From NCBI GenBank assembly GCA_024642545.1, contig JAHEAW010000006.1:1-41803 (forward strand): a stretch of 41,803 nucleotides of DNA, read 5' to 3'. The DNA comes from Erythrobacteraceae bacterium. GTDB taxonomy: Bacteria; Pseudomonadota; Alphaproteobacteria; Sphingomonadales; Sphingomonadaceae. Within the stretch, counting starts at the first letter, position 1. Each line of letters starts with the position of its first letter. The notes below the pieces were generated by a model. It was not told where the DNA came from, ran no database searches, and was given only the letters and a program-made list of their open reading frames with translations. The translations under genes were made by a program, and so were the position numbers. Below are positions 33,122 to 41,803 of the stretch, piece after piece.

Positions 33122-34446
33122 GGCGTATCAATCTCGCCCGCGGTTCCCATCGAACTATCGATCAGGCCCGTCCGCGCCATCCACCAGAACAGAACGATCC
33201 CCGGCACCGCCAATATGGTGGTGAGAATGTAGAAATCGACATAGCCCATCCAATCAATCAGGCCCCCTGCCGTGGTGCCCGTCAGAAGCCGTCCGACAAC
33301 GCTCGCGCCTGCCGAAATCAGCGCATATTGCGAAGCGGTAAACCGCAGATCACATAGCGCCGAGAAATAGGCGACCACAACCACGCCGCCATAGCCGCTG
33401 GCAAAGTTTTCAAAACCGATTGCTCCCGCCATGCCGATATTGGAATGACCAGAAGCTGCAAGCCATGCGAAGCTGAGGTTTGACACACACATTAGGACCA
33501 GCGCCAGCAGCACGGAATGCTTGAGGCCAAGCTTGGCGTATGCCACACCGCCCACAAAAATCCCGATCAGATAGGCCCAGAAGCCTACCCCTACGTCATA
33601 CAGCGCGATCTCATCATTGGTGAAGCCCAGATCATTGAACAACAGCCGGAAGGTAAGGTTCGCCAGCGTATCGCCGACCTTATGCACTAGAATGAACATC
33701 AGCACGAGCCACGCACCGTGGCGCTGGAAGAATTCTGTGAACGGACCAATAATCGAGGCCCAAACCTCGGCGATGCCTTTCTTCGCAATCACGACCTTGC
33801 GCCGTGCTGGCTCACCCATCAGCAGCGCAGTAATCATGGCGGGCAGCGCAAAAACTGAACAGGCCATATAGCCCGCCTGCCAGCCATACCGGGCCGATAC
33901 AACCAGCGCCAGTGCGCCAGCCCCGGCAGACCCAATTCGCCATCCATATTGGCTCATCCCCGAACCCGTACCTAGCTGATAGGGATGCAGTGTCTCGATC
34001 CGATAAGCATCGATCACAATGTCGAACGTTGCCCCGGCAACACCAACCAGCACCGCGGCAATTATGGTCGAGCCCATATTTGCCGCCGGATCGACCAGCG
34101 CGAGATTGATCGTCGCGGCAATGACGAACAGCCCCGCCACCAGCATCCAAGACACGCGCTGCCCCATCCGGCCGATCACGGGCAGGGTCACACCATCGAT
34201 GATCCAGGCCCAGAAGATCTTCAGATTGTAGACCAAGAATGCCAGCGTGAAGGCTGTAATCGTTGCCTTATCGATCCCATCTTGGGCGAGCCGGGTGGTC
34301 AATGTCGCGCTGATCATCGCGTATGGAAAGCCCGACGAAACTCCCACGAAGAAGGCAGCGAGCGATTCCTTCTCTAGGTACGGCAGGACTGAATGCCACA
34401 GGCTGCGCTGCTCGGTCAGGGCCGCCGGCTCATGCGAATCGGTCAT
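33118..34446 (-). CDS. AmpG-like MFS permease
   Basis: This 442-residue protein has about 12 hydrophobic helices. The N-terminal segment [19 protein letters not shown]...[18 protein letters not shown] resembles the AmpG/PAT group of the major facilitator superfamily. Those proteins import muropeptides for cell-wall recycling or acetyl-CoA. ATG 34446 was chosen for GGGGAGAG eight bases upstream and because it gives the AmpG length. No ampD, nagZ or beta-lactamase gene is near, so the substrate stays open. It diverges from the Rieske oxygenase across 112 bp. Confidence 0.78.
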   Translation of the reverse strand: MTDSHEPAALTEQRSLWHSVLPYLEKESLAAFFVGVSSGFPYAMISATLTTRLAQDGIDKATITAFTLAFLVYNLKIFWAWIIDGVTLPVIGRMGQRVSWMLVAGLFVIAATINLALVDPAANMGSTIIAAVLVGVAGATFDIVIDAYRIETLHPYQLGTGSGMSQYGWRIGSAGAGALALVVSARYGWQAGYMACSVFALPAMITALLMGEPARRKVVIAKKGIAEVWASIIGPFTEFFQRHGAWLVLMFILVHKVGDTLANLTFRLLFNDLGFTNDEIALYDVGVGFWAYLIGIFVGGVAYAKLGLKHSVLLALVLMCVSNLSFAWLAASGHSNIGMAGAIGFENFASGYGGVVVVAYFSALCDLRFTASQYALISAGASVVGRLLTGTTAGGLIDWMGYVDFYILTTILAVPGIVLFWWMARTGLIDSSMGTAGEIDTP

Positions 34447-34558
34447 GCACAATCTCTCCCCAAAAACCGGTATGCCAGCCGCCCGATTGGCAAGCACGCT
34501 TCCGATTGGCCCAATTTCGTGCGACACTAGCGTTGTTGGAGATTTAGGGAAGAGGTCG

Positions 34559-35719
34559 ATGAGCAGTTCCGATACTTTGACACGTGGCGGCAACCCCACG
34601 CCGGGGCAATTGGCGCTGGCGCAGGCGATCCTGAGAGGCGATACGCGGGCAGGTGCGGGAATTACCCAAGTCCCGGCGTCGGTTTATACTGATCCCGATC
34701 ATTGGAACCGGGAGAAGGCTGGTCTGTTTGACCGCTTGCCCCAAGTCATTGCGCCTTCTGCGCTTTTGTCCGATCCGGGCATGGCGATACCGCATGATGC
34801 CACCGGACGCCCGCTGCTGCTCTCACGCGACGCCGATGGCGCCGCGCATGTGTTCCTCAACGTATGCCGCCACCGCGGCACGCGGCTGGTCGAAGGCAGC
34901 GAAACGGTTTGCGCCAAGCGGCTGGTTTGCCCCTATCACGCCTGGACCTACAAGCTCGATGGCAAGCTGCTGGCCCTGCCCCGTCCAGAAACCTTCCCCG
35001 GTTTGGACAAAACCGCACATGGCCTGATCGAGTTGCCCAGCGTGGAGGCAGGCGGCCTGATCTGGTTTGCGCCTGTCGAAGCGGCGGATTTCACTCTCGC
35101 AAAACAGATGGGTGAGGATTTTGACGCATTTGGCCTTGCCGAACACCATCTTTATGCGCGCAAGACGCATGAGGTTGCGGGAAACTGGAAATTGATCATG
35201 GATGCCTTCCTTGAAAGCTACCATGTCACCCGTTTGCACGCACAAACGATTGGCCCGTTCTTCAAGGATGGTATTACTTCGGGCGATATGATCGGCCCGC
35301 ATGCCCGGTCGGCTGTTGGGCGGCTGGAAGAGATGGAAGGGGTCGACCTCACCAATATGGCTGCGCTGCGCCGAGTGGTCACCTTTGCCTATCAATTACT
35401 GCCTGCGACGATCATCATCCCCAGCCCCGATTACATCAATGTGATGGTGCTAATGCCGCAGGCGCATGACCGGACCTTGGTCGAGGACTTTATGCTGATC
35501 CCTGAGATGCCCACCACCGACAAGGCGCGCAATCATTGGGACCGGAGTTGGAAACTGCTTGATGGCGGCGTGTTTGCCTCGGAAGATTTCCGCGCGGCCG
35601 AGCTTGGCCAGCAGGGCCTGTCGAGCGGGGTGATTGACCAGATCATGCTGGGATCGCTCGAAACCGGAATTCTGCGCTTTCACGAAACTGTGCAGGATGC
35701 GCTGCGCGCCAGCAATTGA
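34559..35719 (+). CDS. Rieske-type aromatic/quaternary-amine ring-hydroxylating oxygenase, alpha subunit
   Basis: The 386-residue protein has a Rieske [2Fe-2S] motif (Cys103, His105, Cys124, His127 in CRHRG...CPYHAW). The catalytic-domain motif [19 protein letters not shown] gives iron ligands His222 and His227. Glu219 sits at the bridging position that is Asp in naphthalene dioxygenase, as in the choline/carnitine/glycine-betaine monooxygenase type. No ferredoxin, reductase or beta subunit is adjacent, so partners must be encoded elsewhere. GGAAGAGG precedes ATG 34559. The substrate is unknown. Confidence 0.85.
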   Translation: MSSSDTLTRGGNPTPGQLALAQAILRGDTRAGAGITQVPASVYTDPDHWNREKAGLFDRLPQVIAPSALLSDPGMAIPHDATGRPLLLSRDADGAAHVFLNVCRHRGTRLVEGSETVCAKRLVCPYHAWTYKLDGKLLALPRPETFPGLDKTAHGLIELPSVEAGGLIWFAPVEAADFTLAKQMGEDFDAFGLAEHHLYARKTHEVAGNWKLIMDAFLESYHVTRLHAQTIGPFFKDGITSGDMIGPHARSAVGRLEEMEGVDLTNMAALRRVVTFAYQLLPATIIIPSPDYINVMVLMPQAHDRTLVEDFMLIPEMPTTDKARNHWDRSWKLLDGGVFASEDFRAAELGQQGLSSGVIDQIMLGSLETGILRFHETVQDALRASN

Positions 35720-35760
35720 AGGCTTTGCGCACAGGCACCTAAGGCGCTAGAGGCCGCGAC

Positions 35761-36597
35761 ATGGCCCAGCCTCACCGTCCGCGTCGCGGCAAACCTACCG
35801 CGTCTCTCGCCCCTGACCCTGCGCCTTCGGGTGAACGCGCTCCCGATCGGCCCGAAGGGGACCGGATCGCCAAATTGCTTGCCCGTGCAGGCATCGCCAG
35901 CCGCCGCGAAATCGAGCGGATGATCGTGGATGGCCGGATCGCCCAGAATGGCAAGATCGTTGAAACCCCGGCAACCTTCCTGACCAGCCTTGCGGGTATC
36001 ACGGTCGACGGAAACCCGGTGGGCAAGATCGAAGCTGCGCGCTTGTTCCTGTTCAACAAGCCAACCGGTCTACTCACTGCCGAACGAGATATGGCGGGTC
36101 GTCCCACCATCTACGCCGCACTGCGCAATGCTCTTCCTAAGGATACCCCACGCCTGATGCCGGTTGGGCGGCTCGATATGAATACTGAAGGGCTGCTGCT
36201 GCTGACCAATGACGGCGAATTGAAGCGAGCGATGGAACTGCCTTCCTCGGCCATCCCGCGCACCTACCGCGCGCGCGCCTTTGGCGACATCAGCCAGGAG
36301 CAATTGGAAGAATTGATCCACGGCATTACCATCGACGGAATGCAATATGGCCGGATCGATGCCAATCTGGAACGGCGCACAGGCCGCAACCAGTGGATCG
36401 AAATGACAATTACCGAAGGCAAGAACCGCGAAATTCGCGTCGTGCTGGAGCATCTCGGGCTCGAGGTATCGCGCTTGATGCGGGTCAGTTACGGCCCCTT
36501 CCAGTTGGGTAATCTGGCGCGCGGTACGGCGGCCGAAGTGCCGCAGACGCAGGTAGAGCGCTTCCGCAAGGAATTGCTGCGCAAGAACCGCGCATGA
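35761..36597 (+). CDS. RluB/RsuA-family rRNA pseudouridine synthase
   Basis: The 278 residues carry an N-terminal basic Pro/Arg-rich tail (1-33) and an S4 RNA-binding domain (about 35-80, RIAKLLARAGIASRREIERMI). The catalytic domain has Asp139 in VGRLDMNTEGLLLLTNDG. TEGKNREIRVVLEHLGLEVSRLMRV is the family C-terminal signature. It probably modifies 23S rRNA as RluB does, but RluE/RluF/RsuA cannot be excluded. It overlaps rsmD by 4 bp (ATGA). Confidence 0.9.
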   Translation: MAQPHRPRRGKPTASLAPDPAPSGERAPDRPEGDRIAKLLARAGIASRREIERMIVDGRIAQNGKIVETPATFLTSLAGITVDGNPVGKIEAARLFLFNKPTGLLTAERDMAGRPTIYAALRNALPKDTPRLMPVGRLDMNTEGLLLLTNDGELKRAMELPSSAIPRTYRARAFGDISQEQLEELIHGITIDGMQYGRIDANLERRTGRNQWIEMTITEGKNREIRVVLEHLGLEVSRLMRVSYGPFQLGNLARGTAAEVPQTQVERFRKELLRKNRA

Positions 36598-37139
36598 GAA
36601 TTATCGCAGGCGAATGGCGAGGGCGCCGAATTGCCGCACCCAAGGGAGACAACACGCGGCCGACCTCTGATCGCACGCGTGAAACGCTATTCAGCATGCT
36701 AGCAAGCCGGATCGGCAGTTTTAATGATCTGAGCGTGGCAGACTTGTTCGCAGGATCGGGCGCGCTGGGGCTTGAAGCGTTGTCGCGCGGTGCAGGCTTT
36801 TGCCTGTTCGTGGAGCAGGACGAAGCGGCACTCAAAACGATCCACGCCAATGTGCAAGCGCTGGATGCCCGCACGCGCTGCGACATCAGGGCCGGTTCAG
36901 TGATGAGCCTTGGTCCGGCCAAGCAGCCACATGATTTGATCCTGCTCGATCCGCCCTATCACACAGGCGCAGGGCGGGTGGCGATCGACCGCTTGCTGCG
37001 GCTCGGCTGGATCGGAAATTCCACTTGGGTTGCGCTTGAAACAGCGCATGATGAAGATTTCGCAATCAAGTCCCTCGCCGGGGCAACATCGCGCCAGGTA
37101 GGACGGGCCAAAATTACTCTTCTGCACGGTGCAGCTTAG
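36594..37139 (+). CDS. rsmD: 16S rRNA (guanine966-N2)-methyltransferase RsmD
   Basis: RsmD methylates G966 of 16S rRNA in the assembled 30S subunit. The 181 residues begin MRIIAGEWRGRRI. Then come the conserved RPTSDRTRETLFSML, the SAM loop DLFAGSGALGLEA (50-62) and the catalytic LLDPPYHTG (118-125). It is coupled to the rluB-like gene by a 4-bp overlap. Its stop overlaps the opposite-strand secreted-protein gene by 4 bp. Confidence 0.95.
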   Translation: MRIIAGEWRGRRIAAPKGDNTRPTSDRTRETLFSMLASRIGSFNDLSVADLFAGSGALGLEALSRGAGFCLFVEQDEAALKTIHANVQALDARTRCDIRAGSVMSLGPAKQPHDLILLDPPYHTGAGRVAIDRLLRLGWIGNSTWVALETAHDEDFAIKSLAGATSRQVGRAKITLLHGAA

Positions 37140-37432
37140 CTGGCAGGCTCGTCTCCAGCGGTCTTGCTGCTGGCGGGATGACCCGGCCAATGATCCAGCG
37201 GAACATTTCCCCAGTTAAGGCCAGCTTGACGCGGGTTGATACAATTGTCGGTTACTGTCCCGTCGCATACAGCATAGACAGTACCATCAATCTCCACGCT
37301 GATCGCGCGGCCTTTGGCATTACGTTCAATCACCTTGGCATTGATTTTGGCAGCATTGTCAGCTGCCATTACCGGTGTAGTAGCCGACAAAAGCAAACCG
37401 GCAGTGGCAGCAGCAGCGATCAGTCTTTTCAT
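37136..37432 (-). CDS. small secreted protein of unknown function
   Basis: These 98 residues have a Sec signal peptide (MKRLIAAAATAGLLLSATTPVMA). The mature protein has NAKVIERNAKGRAISVEIDGTVYAVCDGTVTDNCINPRQAGLNWGNVPLDHWPGHPAS. The two cysteines (CDG, NCI) are eight residues apart and could form a disulfide. I do not recognise the family. The start at 37432 is set by AGGAG seven bases upstream; an in-frame extension to 37528 would put 32 residues ahead of the signal peptide and is rejected. It converges on rsmD. Confidence 0.72.
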   Translation of the reverse strand: MKRLIAAAATAGLLLSATTPVMAADNAAKINAKVIERNAKGRAISVEIDGTVYAVCDGTVTDNCINPRQAGLNWGNVPLDHWPGHPASSKTAGDEPAS

Positions 37433-37555
37433 TACCATTCTCCTGAAATTACGCAGCATTTTGGTATTTGATAAACTGCACGCGCAAAGTTTGGTTCCTT
37501 TTTTCGGCATTGGCTTGCCGTGGGACACTTCGTTCCCTAACTGTTCGCCCTTATC

Positions 37556-39865
37556 ATGCCCGAGACACCCGCCCCTTCGCCTCTTGTTCCAAGCGATGAT
37601 CTGCCGCGTTATGCTGCAGGGCTGAACTCGCCACAGCAGGAAGCGGTGCTTACCACCGAAGGACCGGTGTTGATGCTAGCGGGCGCGGGCACCGGCAAGA
37701 CAGCGGCGCTGACTGCGCGGCTCGCCCATCTGGTGGCGATGCGCAAAGCCTGGCCAAGCGAAATTCTGTGCGTCACCTTTACCAACAAGGCCGCACGCGA
37801 AATGCGAGAGCGCGTGGGGCGCCATATTGGCGATGCGGTGGAAGGGATGCCGTGGCTCGGCACGTTCCATTCGATCGGGGCGAAGATGCTGCGCCGCCAT
37901 GCCGAACTGGCCGGGCTGCAAAGCAATTACACGATTATTGACTCAGACGATCAGCTACGGCTGCTGAAACAGCTGATCCGCGATGAGTCCCTGGATGAAA
38001 AGCGCTGGCCGCCGCGCCAGCTAGCCGGGTTGATTGACCGGTGGAAGAACCGCGGGCTCAACCCCGGGGATCTCGATGCTGCGGAAAATGAAGCATATGC
38101 CAATGGCAAGGGACAACATTTTTACCAGCTCTATCAGGACCGGCTGAAGGCACTGAATGCATGCGATTTCGGCGATCTGCTGTTACATGTGCTCAACATT
38201 CTGCGGCGCGAGCCAGAAGTGCTGAAGCAGTATCAGAATCGCTTCAAATATATCCTGGTGGATGAATATCAGGACACCAATCAGGTGCAATATCTGTGGC
38301 TGCGGCTACTGGCGCAAACCCGCAAGAATATCTGCGTAGTGGGGGATGATGACCAATCAATTTATAGCTGGCGCGGGGCCGAAGTGGCCAATATCCTGCG
38401 CTTTGAAAAGGACTTTCCGGGCGCGAAAGTGGTCAAGCTGGAACAGAATTATCGCTCCACCCCGCATATCCTCGCTGCTGCATCGGGCCTGATCCACGCC
38501 AACAGCCAGCGTATCGGCAAAACCTTGTGGACCGAGCATCAGGGCGGCGAAAAAATCCGCGTGATTGGCGTGTGGGATGCGCCGGAAGAAGCACGCCGGG
38601 TGGGTGAAGAGGTTGAGCGGATACAACGGCAGGGGGCCAGCCTCGACCAGGTCGCCATTCTGGTACGAGCGCAATATCAGACGCGCGAATTTGAAGACCG
38701 GTTCATCCAGATTGGCCTGAATTACCGCATCATTGGTGGCTTCCGCTTCTATGAACGCGCTGAAATCCGCGATGCGTTGGCCTATTTGCGGGTCATTGCC
38801 CAGCCGCGCGACGATCTTGCGTTCGAGCGGATTTACAACCAGCCCAAACGCGGGCTTGGCGCGAAGACACTGGAAAAAATGTTCCAGCACGCCCGCACCA
38901 CCGGCCTGGCGCTGGCTGCAGCTTCATTGCAACTGGCCGATAGCGACGAATTGCCCAAACGCGCAGGCGGGACCATCGCTGCACTGATGCGCGATTTCCT
39001 GCGCTGGCGGGAACTGGCCGAACAAACCACCCCTGCAGAACTTCTGCGTACGGTGATGGACGAATGCGGTTACACCACCATGTTGCAGGCGGAAAAATCC
39101 GCCGAAAGCGCAGGCCGACTGGAAAACCTGTCCGAGCTTGCCCGCGCAATGGAAGATTATGAAACGCTCGGCGATTTCCTCGAGCATGTCAGCCTGGTGA
39201 TGGACAATGACGCCAACAGTGACGGTGAAAAGCTGACCATCATGACCATGCACGGGGCCAAGGGGCTGGAGTTTGACAATGTCTTCCTGCCCGGCTGGGA
39301 GGAAGGGGTGTTCCCCAGCCAGCGCTCGCTCGACGAAGGCGGGCTCGCCAGTCTGGAGGAGGAACGCCGCCTTGCCTATGTCGCGATCACCCGCGCGCGC
39401 AGGCATTGCACCATCCTCCACGCCGCCAACCGACGGATTTACGGGCAATGGACCAGCTCGATCCCGTCCCGCTTCATCGAGGAACTTCCCGATGATCATA
39501 TCACCAGACAGACCACTATGACAGGCGGCGCATCGCTATGGCGCGCAAACTGGAGCGAAAGCGACGATCCTTTCGCTCATGTCAGCACCAGCAGTCCCGA
39601 ACGATCAAGCCAGCGCGGGCCCGGCTGGCAGCGAGCACTCGCTAGCGGCTATGAAACCAAGCAAACCCGGATGAAGGAAAACACCCGCAGCGCCGCGAGT
39701 TTCGCTGCCCAGCCGCGCAGCGATATCACAGTGGGCGCACGCGTATTTCACGACAAATTCGGCTATGGTACGGTTACCGATCAAGAAGGCAACAAGCTGG
39801 AGATCGAATTTGAAAGCAGCGGGACCAAGCGGGTGATCGACAGTTTCGTGAGCCCCGCTGATTAA
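37556..39865 (+). CDS. UvrD/PcrA-type superfamily 1 DNA helicase
   Basis: The 769-residue helicase unwinds DNA 3'-to-5' in repair and replication. The motifs are Q (LNSPQQEAV), Walker A AGAGTGKT at 42-49, VTFTNKAAREMRERV (Ia), VDEYQDTNQVQY (II), GDDDQSIYSWRGA (III), YRSTPHIL (IV), TMHGAKGLEFDNVFLPG (V) and EERRLAYVAITRARR (VI). A C-terminal Tudor-like end (GYGTVTDQEGNKLEIEFE) matches PcrA/UvrD. I cannot decide between uvrD and pcrA. There is no clear ribosome-binding site before ATG 37556. Confidence 0.93.
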   Translation: MPETPAPSPLVPSDDLPRYAAGLNSPQQEAVLTTEGPVLMLAGAGTGKTAALTARLAHLVAMRKAWPSEILCVTFTNKAAREMRERVGRHIGDAVEGMPWLGTFHSIGAKMLRRHAELAGLQSNYTIIDSDDQLRLLKQLIRDESLDEKRWPPRQLAGLIDRWKNRGLNPGDLDAAENEAYANGKGQHFYQLYQDRLKALNACDFGDLLLHVLNILRREPEVLKQYQNRFKYILVDEYQDTNQVQYLWLRLLAQTRKNICVVGDDDQSIYSWRGAEVANILRFEKDFPGAKVVKLEQNYRSTPHILAAASGLIHANSQRIGKTLWTEHQGGEKIRVIGVWDAPEEARRVGEEVERIQRQGASLDQVAILVRAQYQTREFEDRFIQIGLNYRIIGGFRFYERAEIRDALAYLRVIAQPRDDLAFERIYNQPKRGLGAKTLEKMFQHARTTGLALAAASLQLADSDELPKRAGGTIAALMRDFLRWRELAEQTTPAELLRTVMDECGYTTMLQAEKSAESAGRLENLSELARAMEDYETLGDFLEHVSLVMDNDANSDGEKLTIMTMHGAKGLEFDNVFLPGWEEGVFPSQRSLDEGGLASLEEERRLAYVAITRARRHCTILHAANRRIYGQWTSSIPSRFIEELPDDHITRQTTMTGGASLWRANWSESDDPFAHVSTSSPERSSQRGPGWQRALASGYETKQTRMKENTRSAASFAAQPRSDITVGARVFHDKFGYGTVTDQEGNKLEIEFESSGTKRVIDSFVSPAD

Positions 39866-41245
39866 TCAGGTCGCGCTGACGTCCAGGAAGCCCGGCACCG
39901 GGCCGTTCCATTCACCGGGTTTGCTCGGCGGGTCACGGTCCTCGCGGTAATTGCGGTTCGGTTCTGCGGACCTGTCTGACACTTTGCGGGGGGCGTGCTC
40001 GGTCGGGACTTCAGTTTGCTTGCGTGGATCTGTCGGCTTACGCTCACCTGATTTGCGCAGTTCACGCGCTGGTGGATCGTCTCGATCTGCCTGTTTCGTA
40101 GGGGATAATTCCTCCGAATGCGGCGCTGGCTTGCTGGGTGCGTAAAGCGGGATTTCGCTGCCAGTCAGTTTTTCGACATTGGCAATCGCTTCAGCATCGG
40201 CTGCGGTGACGAAAGTAAACGCCCGCCCTTTGGCCCCGGCGCGGCCGGTCCGGCCCACGCGGTGCACATAATCGTCCGGGTGCCACGGGGTATCATAATT
40301 GAACACATGGCTGACACCCTTGATGTCCAGCCCGCGCGCGGCGACATCGGACGCCGCCAGAATATTGATCTGACCAGATTTGAACAGCTCAAGTTCCGCA
40401 ATCCGGCTCGACTGGTCCATATCACCGTGAATTTCCCCGACCCTGAAGCCGTCCTTCTTCAAGGTCTTGGCCAGATCGCGCACAGTGGTCTTCTTGTTGG
40501 AAAAGACAATCGCGGTATTGACATTGTCGTTCTGCAGGAACCAGCGCAGAGCTTCCTTTTTCTTGCGCGGCGTCATCATCACCTTGAACTGGGCAATGTT
40601 GTCATTGGTGGAAGCTGCACGGCTAACTTCGATCTGTTTGGGATTGCTCAGAAATTTATCCGCTAGCTTCTTAATCACCGGAGGCATGGTGGCGGAAAAC
40701 AGCATAGTCTGGCGCGTGGTCGGCAGCTTGTCGCAGATAAACTCGATATCGGGGATAAAACCCATGTCGAGCATTCGGTCCGCTTCGTCGATCACCAGCA
40801 ATTCGCACCCGTTGAGCATGATCTTGCCACGTTCGAACAGGTCCATGAGCCGGCCCGGTGTAGCGATCAGTACGTCAACCCCTTCGTCGAGCGCTTTAAG
40901 CTGGTCGCCCATCTGTACGCCGCCGATCAACAGCGCCATCTTGAGATCGTGATTGGCGCCGTATTTCTCGAAATTCTCGGCCACCTGTGCCGCCAGTTCG
41001 CGCGTCGGCTCAAGGATCAGCGAACGCGGCATGCGGGCTCGGCGGCGGCCATGTTCGAGCACGTCGATCATCGGCAGCACGAAGCTGGCAGTTTTGCCGG
41101 TGCCGGTCTGGGCGATGCCGATCAGATCCTTCATCATCAGGACGGCAGGAATGGCCTGTGCCTGGATCGGCGTGGGCTCAGTATAGCCAGCGGCTTCTAC
41201 CGCTTGCAGCAACTTGTCGGAAAGGCCGAGATCGGCGAATGTCAT
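39866..41245 (-). CDS. rhlE: RhlE-like DEAD-box RNA helicase
   Basis: The 459-residue protein unwinds structured RNA, as in ribosome assembly or RNA decay. It has the Q motif (FADLGLSDKLLQAVEAAGYTEPTPIQ), AQTGTGKT (45-52), PTRELAAQV, IDEADRMLDMGF, SATMPP, ASDVAARGLDI and HRVGRTGRAG. The C-terminal tail from about 375 is charged and low in complexity (Pro/Lys/Arg/Glu). ATG 41245 was chosen because it places the Q motif at the usual position. Its stop is directly next to the uvrD-type stop, so the two genes end back to back. Confidence 0.93.
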   Translation of the reverse strand: MTFADLGLSDKLLQAVEAAGYTEPTPIQAQAIPAVLMMKDLIGIAQTGTGKTASFVLPMIDVLEHGRRRARMPRSLILEPTRELAAQVAENFEKYGANHDLKMALLIGGVQMGDQLKALDEGVDVLIATPGRLMDLFERGKIMLNGCELLVIDEADRMLDMGFIPDIEFICDKLPTTRQTMLFSATMPPVIKKLADKFLSNPKQIEVSRAASTNDNIAQFKVMMTPRKKKEALRWFLQNDNVNTAIVFSNKKTTVRDLAKTLKKDGFRVGEIHGDMDQSSRIAELELFKSGQINILAASDVAARGLDIKGVSHVFNYDTPWHPDDYVHRVGRTGRAGAKGRAFTFVTAADAEAIANVEKLTGSEIPLYAPSKPAPHSEELSPTKQADRDDPPARELRKSGERKPTDPRKQTEVPTEHAPRKVSDRSAEPNRNYREDRDPPSKPGEWNGPVPGFLDVSAT

Positions 41246-41278
41246 GTAAATCAAATTGTCCGAATAAGGGGGCAAATC

Positions 41279-41296
41279 AGCCCGATAAAACGGGCT
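41279..41296 (-). terminator. possible weak terminator or attenuator before the RNA helicase gene
   Basis: AGCCCG (41279-41284) pairs with CGGGCT (41291-41296) around a 6-nt loop; on the minus strand it is followed only by GATTTG. It lies in the 151-bp gap between the right-edge gene and rhlE. The lack of a U-run makes termination uncertain. Confidence 0.35.
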
Positions 41297-41396
41297 CGAA
41301 GACCCGCGGTAAAACCGTCGCGCCTTTGGCGGCTGTCGCGGTAAAAGTCAAGAAATTGGCGTCTGTGGTGCGCCGGTGTGTTCGCGTGACTGCTTG

Positions 41397-41803
41397 CTAT
41401 CGCCCCACCAATTGGCGCAAACTTTCAATTTCGCAATTGGCGCCAGTGCGCGCATGCAGTTTGTCCCGCTCGACGCAGAGCATCCCGTCCTTATTCTTTT
41501 CGATGTAAAAGCCGGAGTAGAAGTCACGCGCATTGCAGGCTTTTTCAAGCTCCGCCGAGATCAGCCGCTGGTCGCGCATGAACAGCATCAGGCGGCTTTC
41601 ATCGGTTGGCTCTACCCCGGCAATTGCGCTGATCGGCAGGCATTTGCCAAATTTGCGCTCGACCAATTCGCCGGACACACGCGCTGCTTCGATGCTGGCC
41701 GCCACACTCTGCGGAGCGGATGGCGCACTAGGCGCAATCCGGATGGTAACGCGGCGCTCTATCCGAATCTGTTGATTGATAGCGGCCTTCTCCATCGCAT
41801 CGA
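41397..41803 (-). CDS. protein of unknown function, cut by the right edge
   Basis: The frame reads from the right edge to 41397. An ATG at 41795 gives 132 residues, but the frame stays open upstream, so the true start may lie outside. I do not recognise it. The first 45 residues are rich in Ala, Ser and Arg (APSAPSAPQS); the rest looks folded, with MLFMRDQRLISAELEKACNARDFYSGFYIEKNKDGMLC and CEIESLRQLVG. Three cysteines could matter: KACN, GMLC and ANCE. No signal peptide is visible from the ATG at 41795. It is upstream of rhlE on the same strand. Confidence 0.6.
   Translation of the reverse strand, partial: DAMEKAAINQQIRIERRVTIRIAPSAPSAPQSVAASIEAARVSGELVERKFGKCLPISAIAGVEPTDESRLMLFMRDQRLISAELEKACNARDFYSGFYIEKNKDGMLCVERDKLHARTGANCEIESLRQLVGR

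Overview
The window looks like a conserved, mostly housekeeping stretch of an alphaproteobacterial chromosome, probably from the order Sphingomonadales (Erythrobacteraceae-like). That placement is an inference. It rests on about 60% GC, paired b and b' ATP synthase subunits with the F0 genes on their own, a class II (CP4-like) EPSP synthase, the trpF-trpB-trpA-accD-folC order, a FYDLN-type acidic zinc-ribbon protein and a long Ala/Glu-rich S16 tail. I see no insertion sequence, prophage, plasmid gene, CRISPR array or toxin/defence island.

Left part (1-7.9 kb): a truncated alpha/beta hydrolase faces a MarR-emrA-emrB multidrug efflux operon. The MarR promoter has near-consensus -35 and -10 boxes with a perfect palindrome between them. 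On the minus strand follow asd plus a kappa-GST/HCCA-isomerase-like gene, then a periplasmic S9 (DPP-IV type) peptidase.

7.9-12.0 kb, minus strand: an SRP/ribosome operon, ffh-rpsP-rimM-(small membrane protein)-trmD-rplS, closed by a terminator. Then tRNA-Ala(GGC) and a FYDLN-type zinc-ribbon gene, both minus strand.

13.0-18.2 kb, plus strand: aroA-(small membrane protein)-cmk with 4-bp stop/start overlaps, a 473-bp gap, rpsA with a terminator, and gloB.

18.2-24.9 kb, minus strand: the F0 operon atpI-atpB-atpE-b'-b, preceded by a YdbH-YnbE-YdbL operon predicted to act in envelope lipid homeostasis.

25-33 kb, plus strand: radC, purB, then a tight lapA-pyrF-trpF-trpB-(61-aa membrane protein)-trpA-accD-folC cluster. 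trpB and trpA are clearly richer in GC than their neighbours and than the small gene lying between them.

33-41.8 kb: an AmpG-like permease diverges from an orphan Rieske oxygenase; then rluB-type pseudouridine synthase, rsmD, a small secreted protein (minus), a UvrD/PcrA helicase, a RhlE-like RNA helicase (minus) and an unrecognised gene cut by the right edge.

I did not find a convincing undescribed multi-gene system. The points most worth a second look are the trpB/orf61/trpA mosaic, the MarR promoter architecture and a look-alike palindrome near asd, the nested palindrome beside tRNA-Ala, the hairpin-bearing rpsA leader, the acidic S16 tail with its 12-bp tandem repeat, and several small membrane proteins wedged into housekeeping operons.
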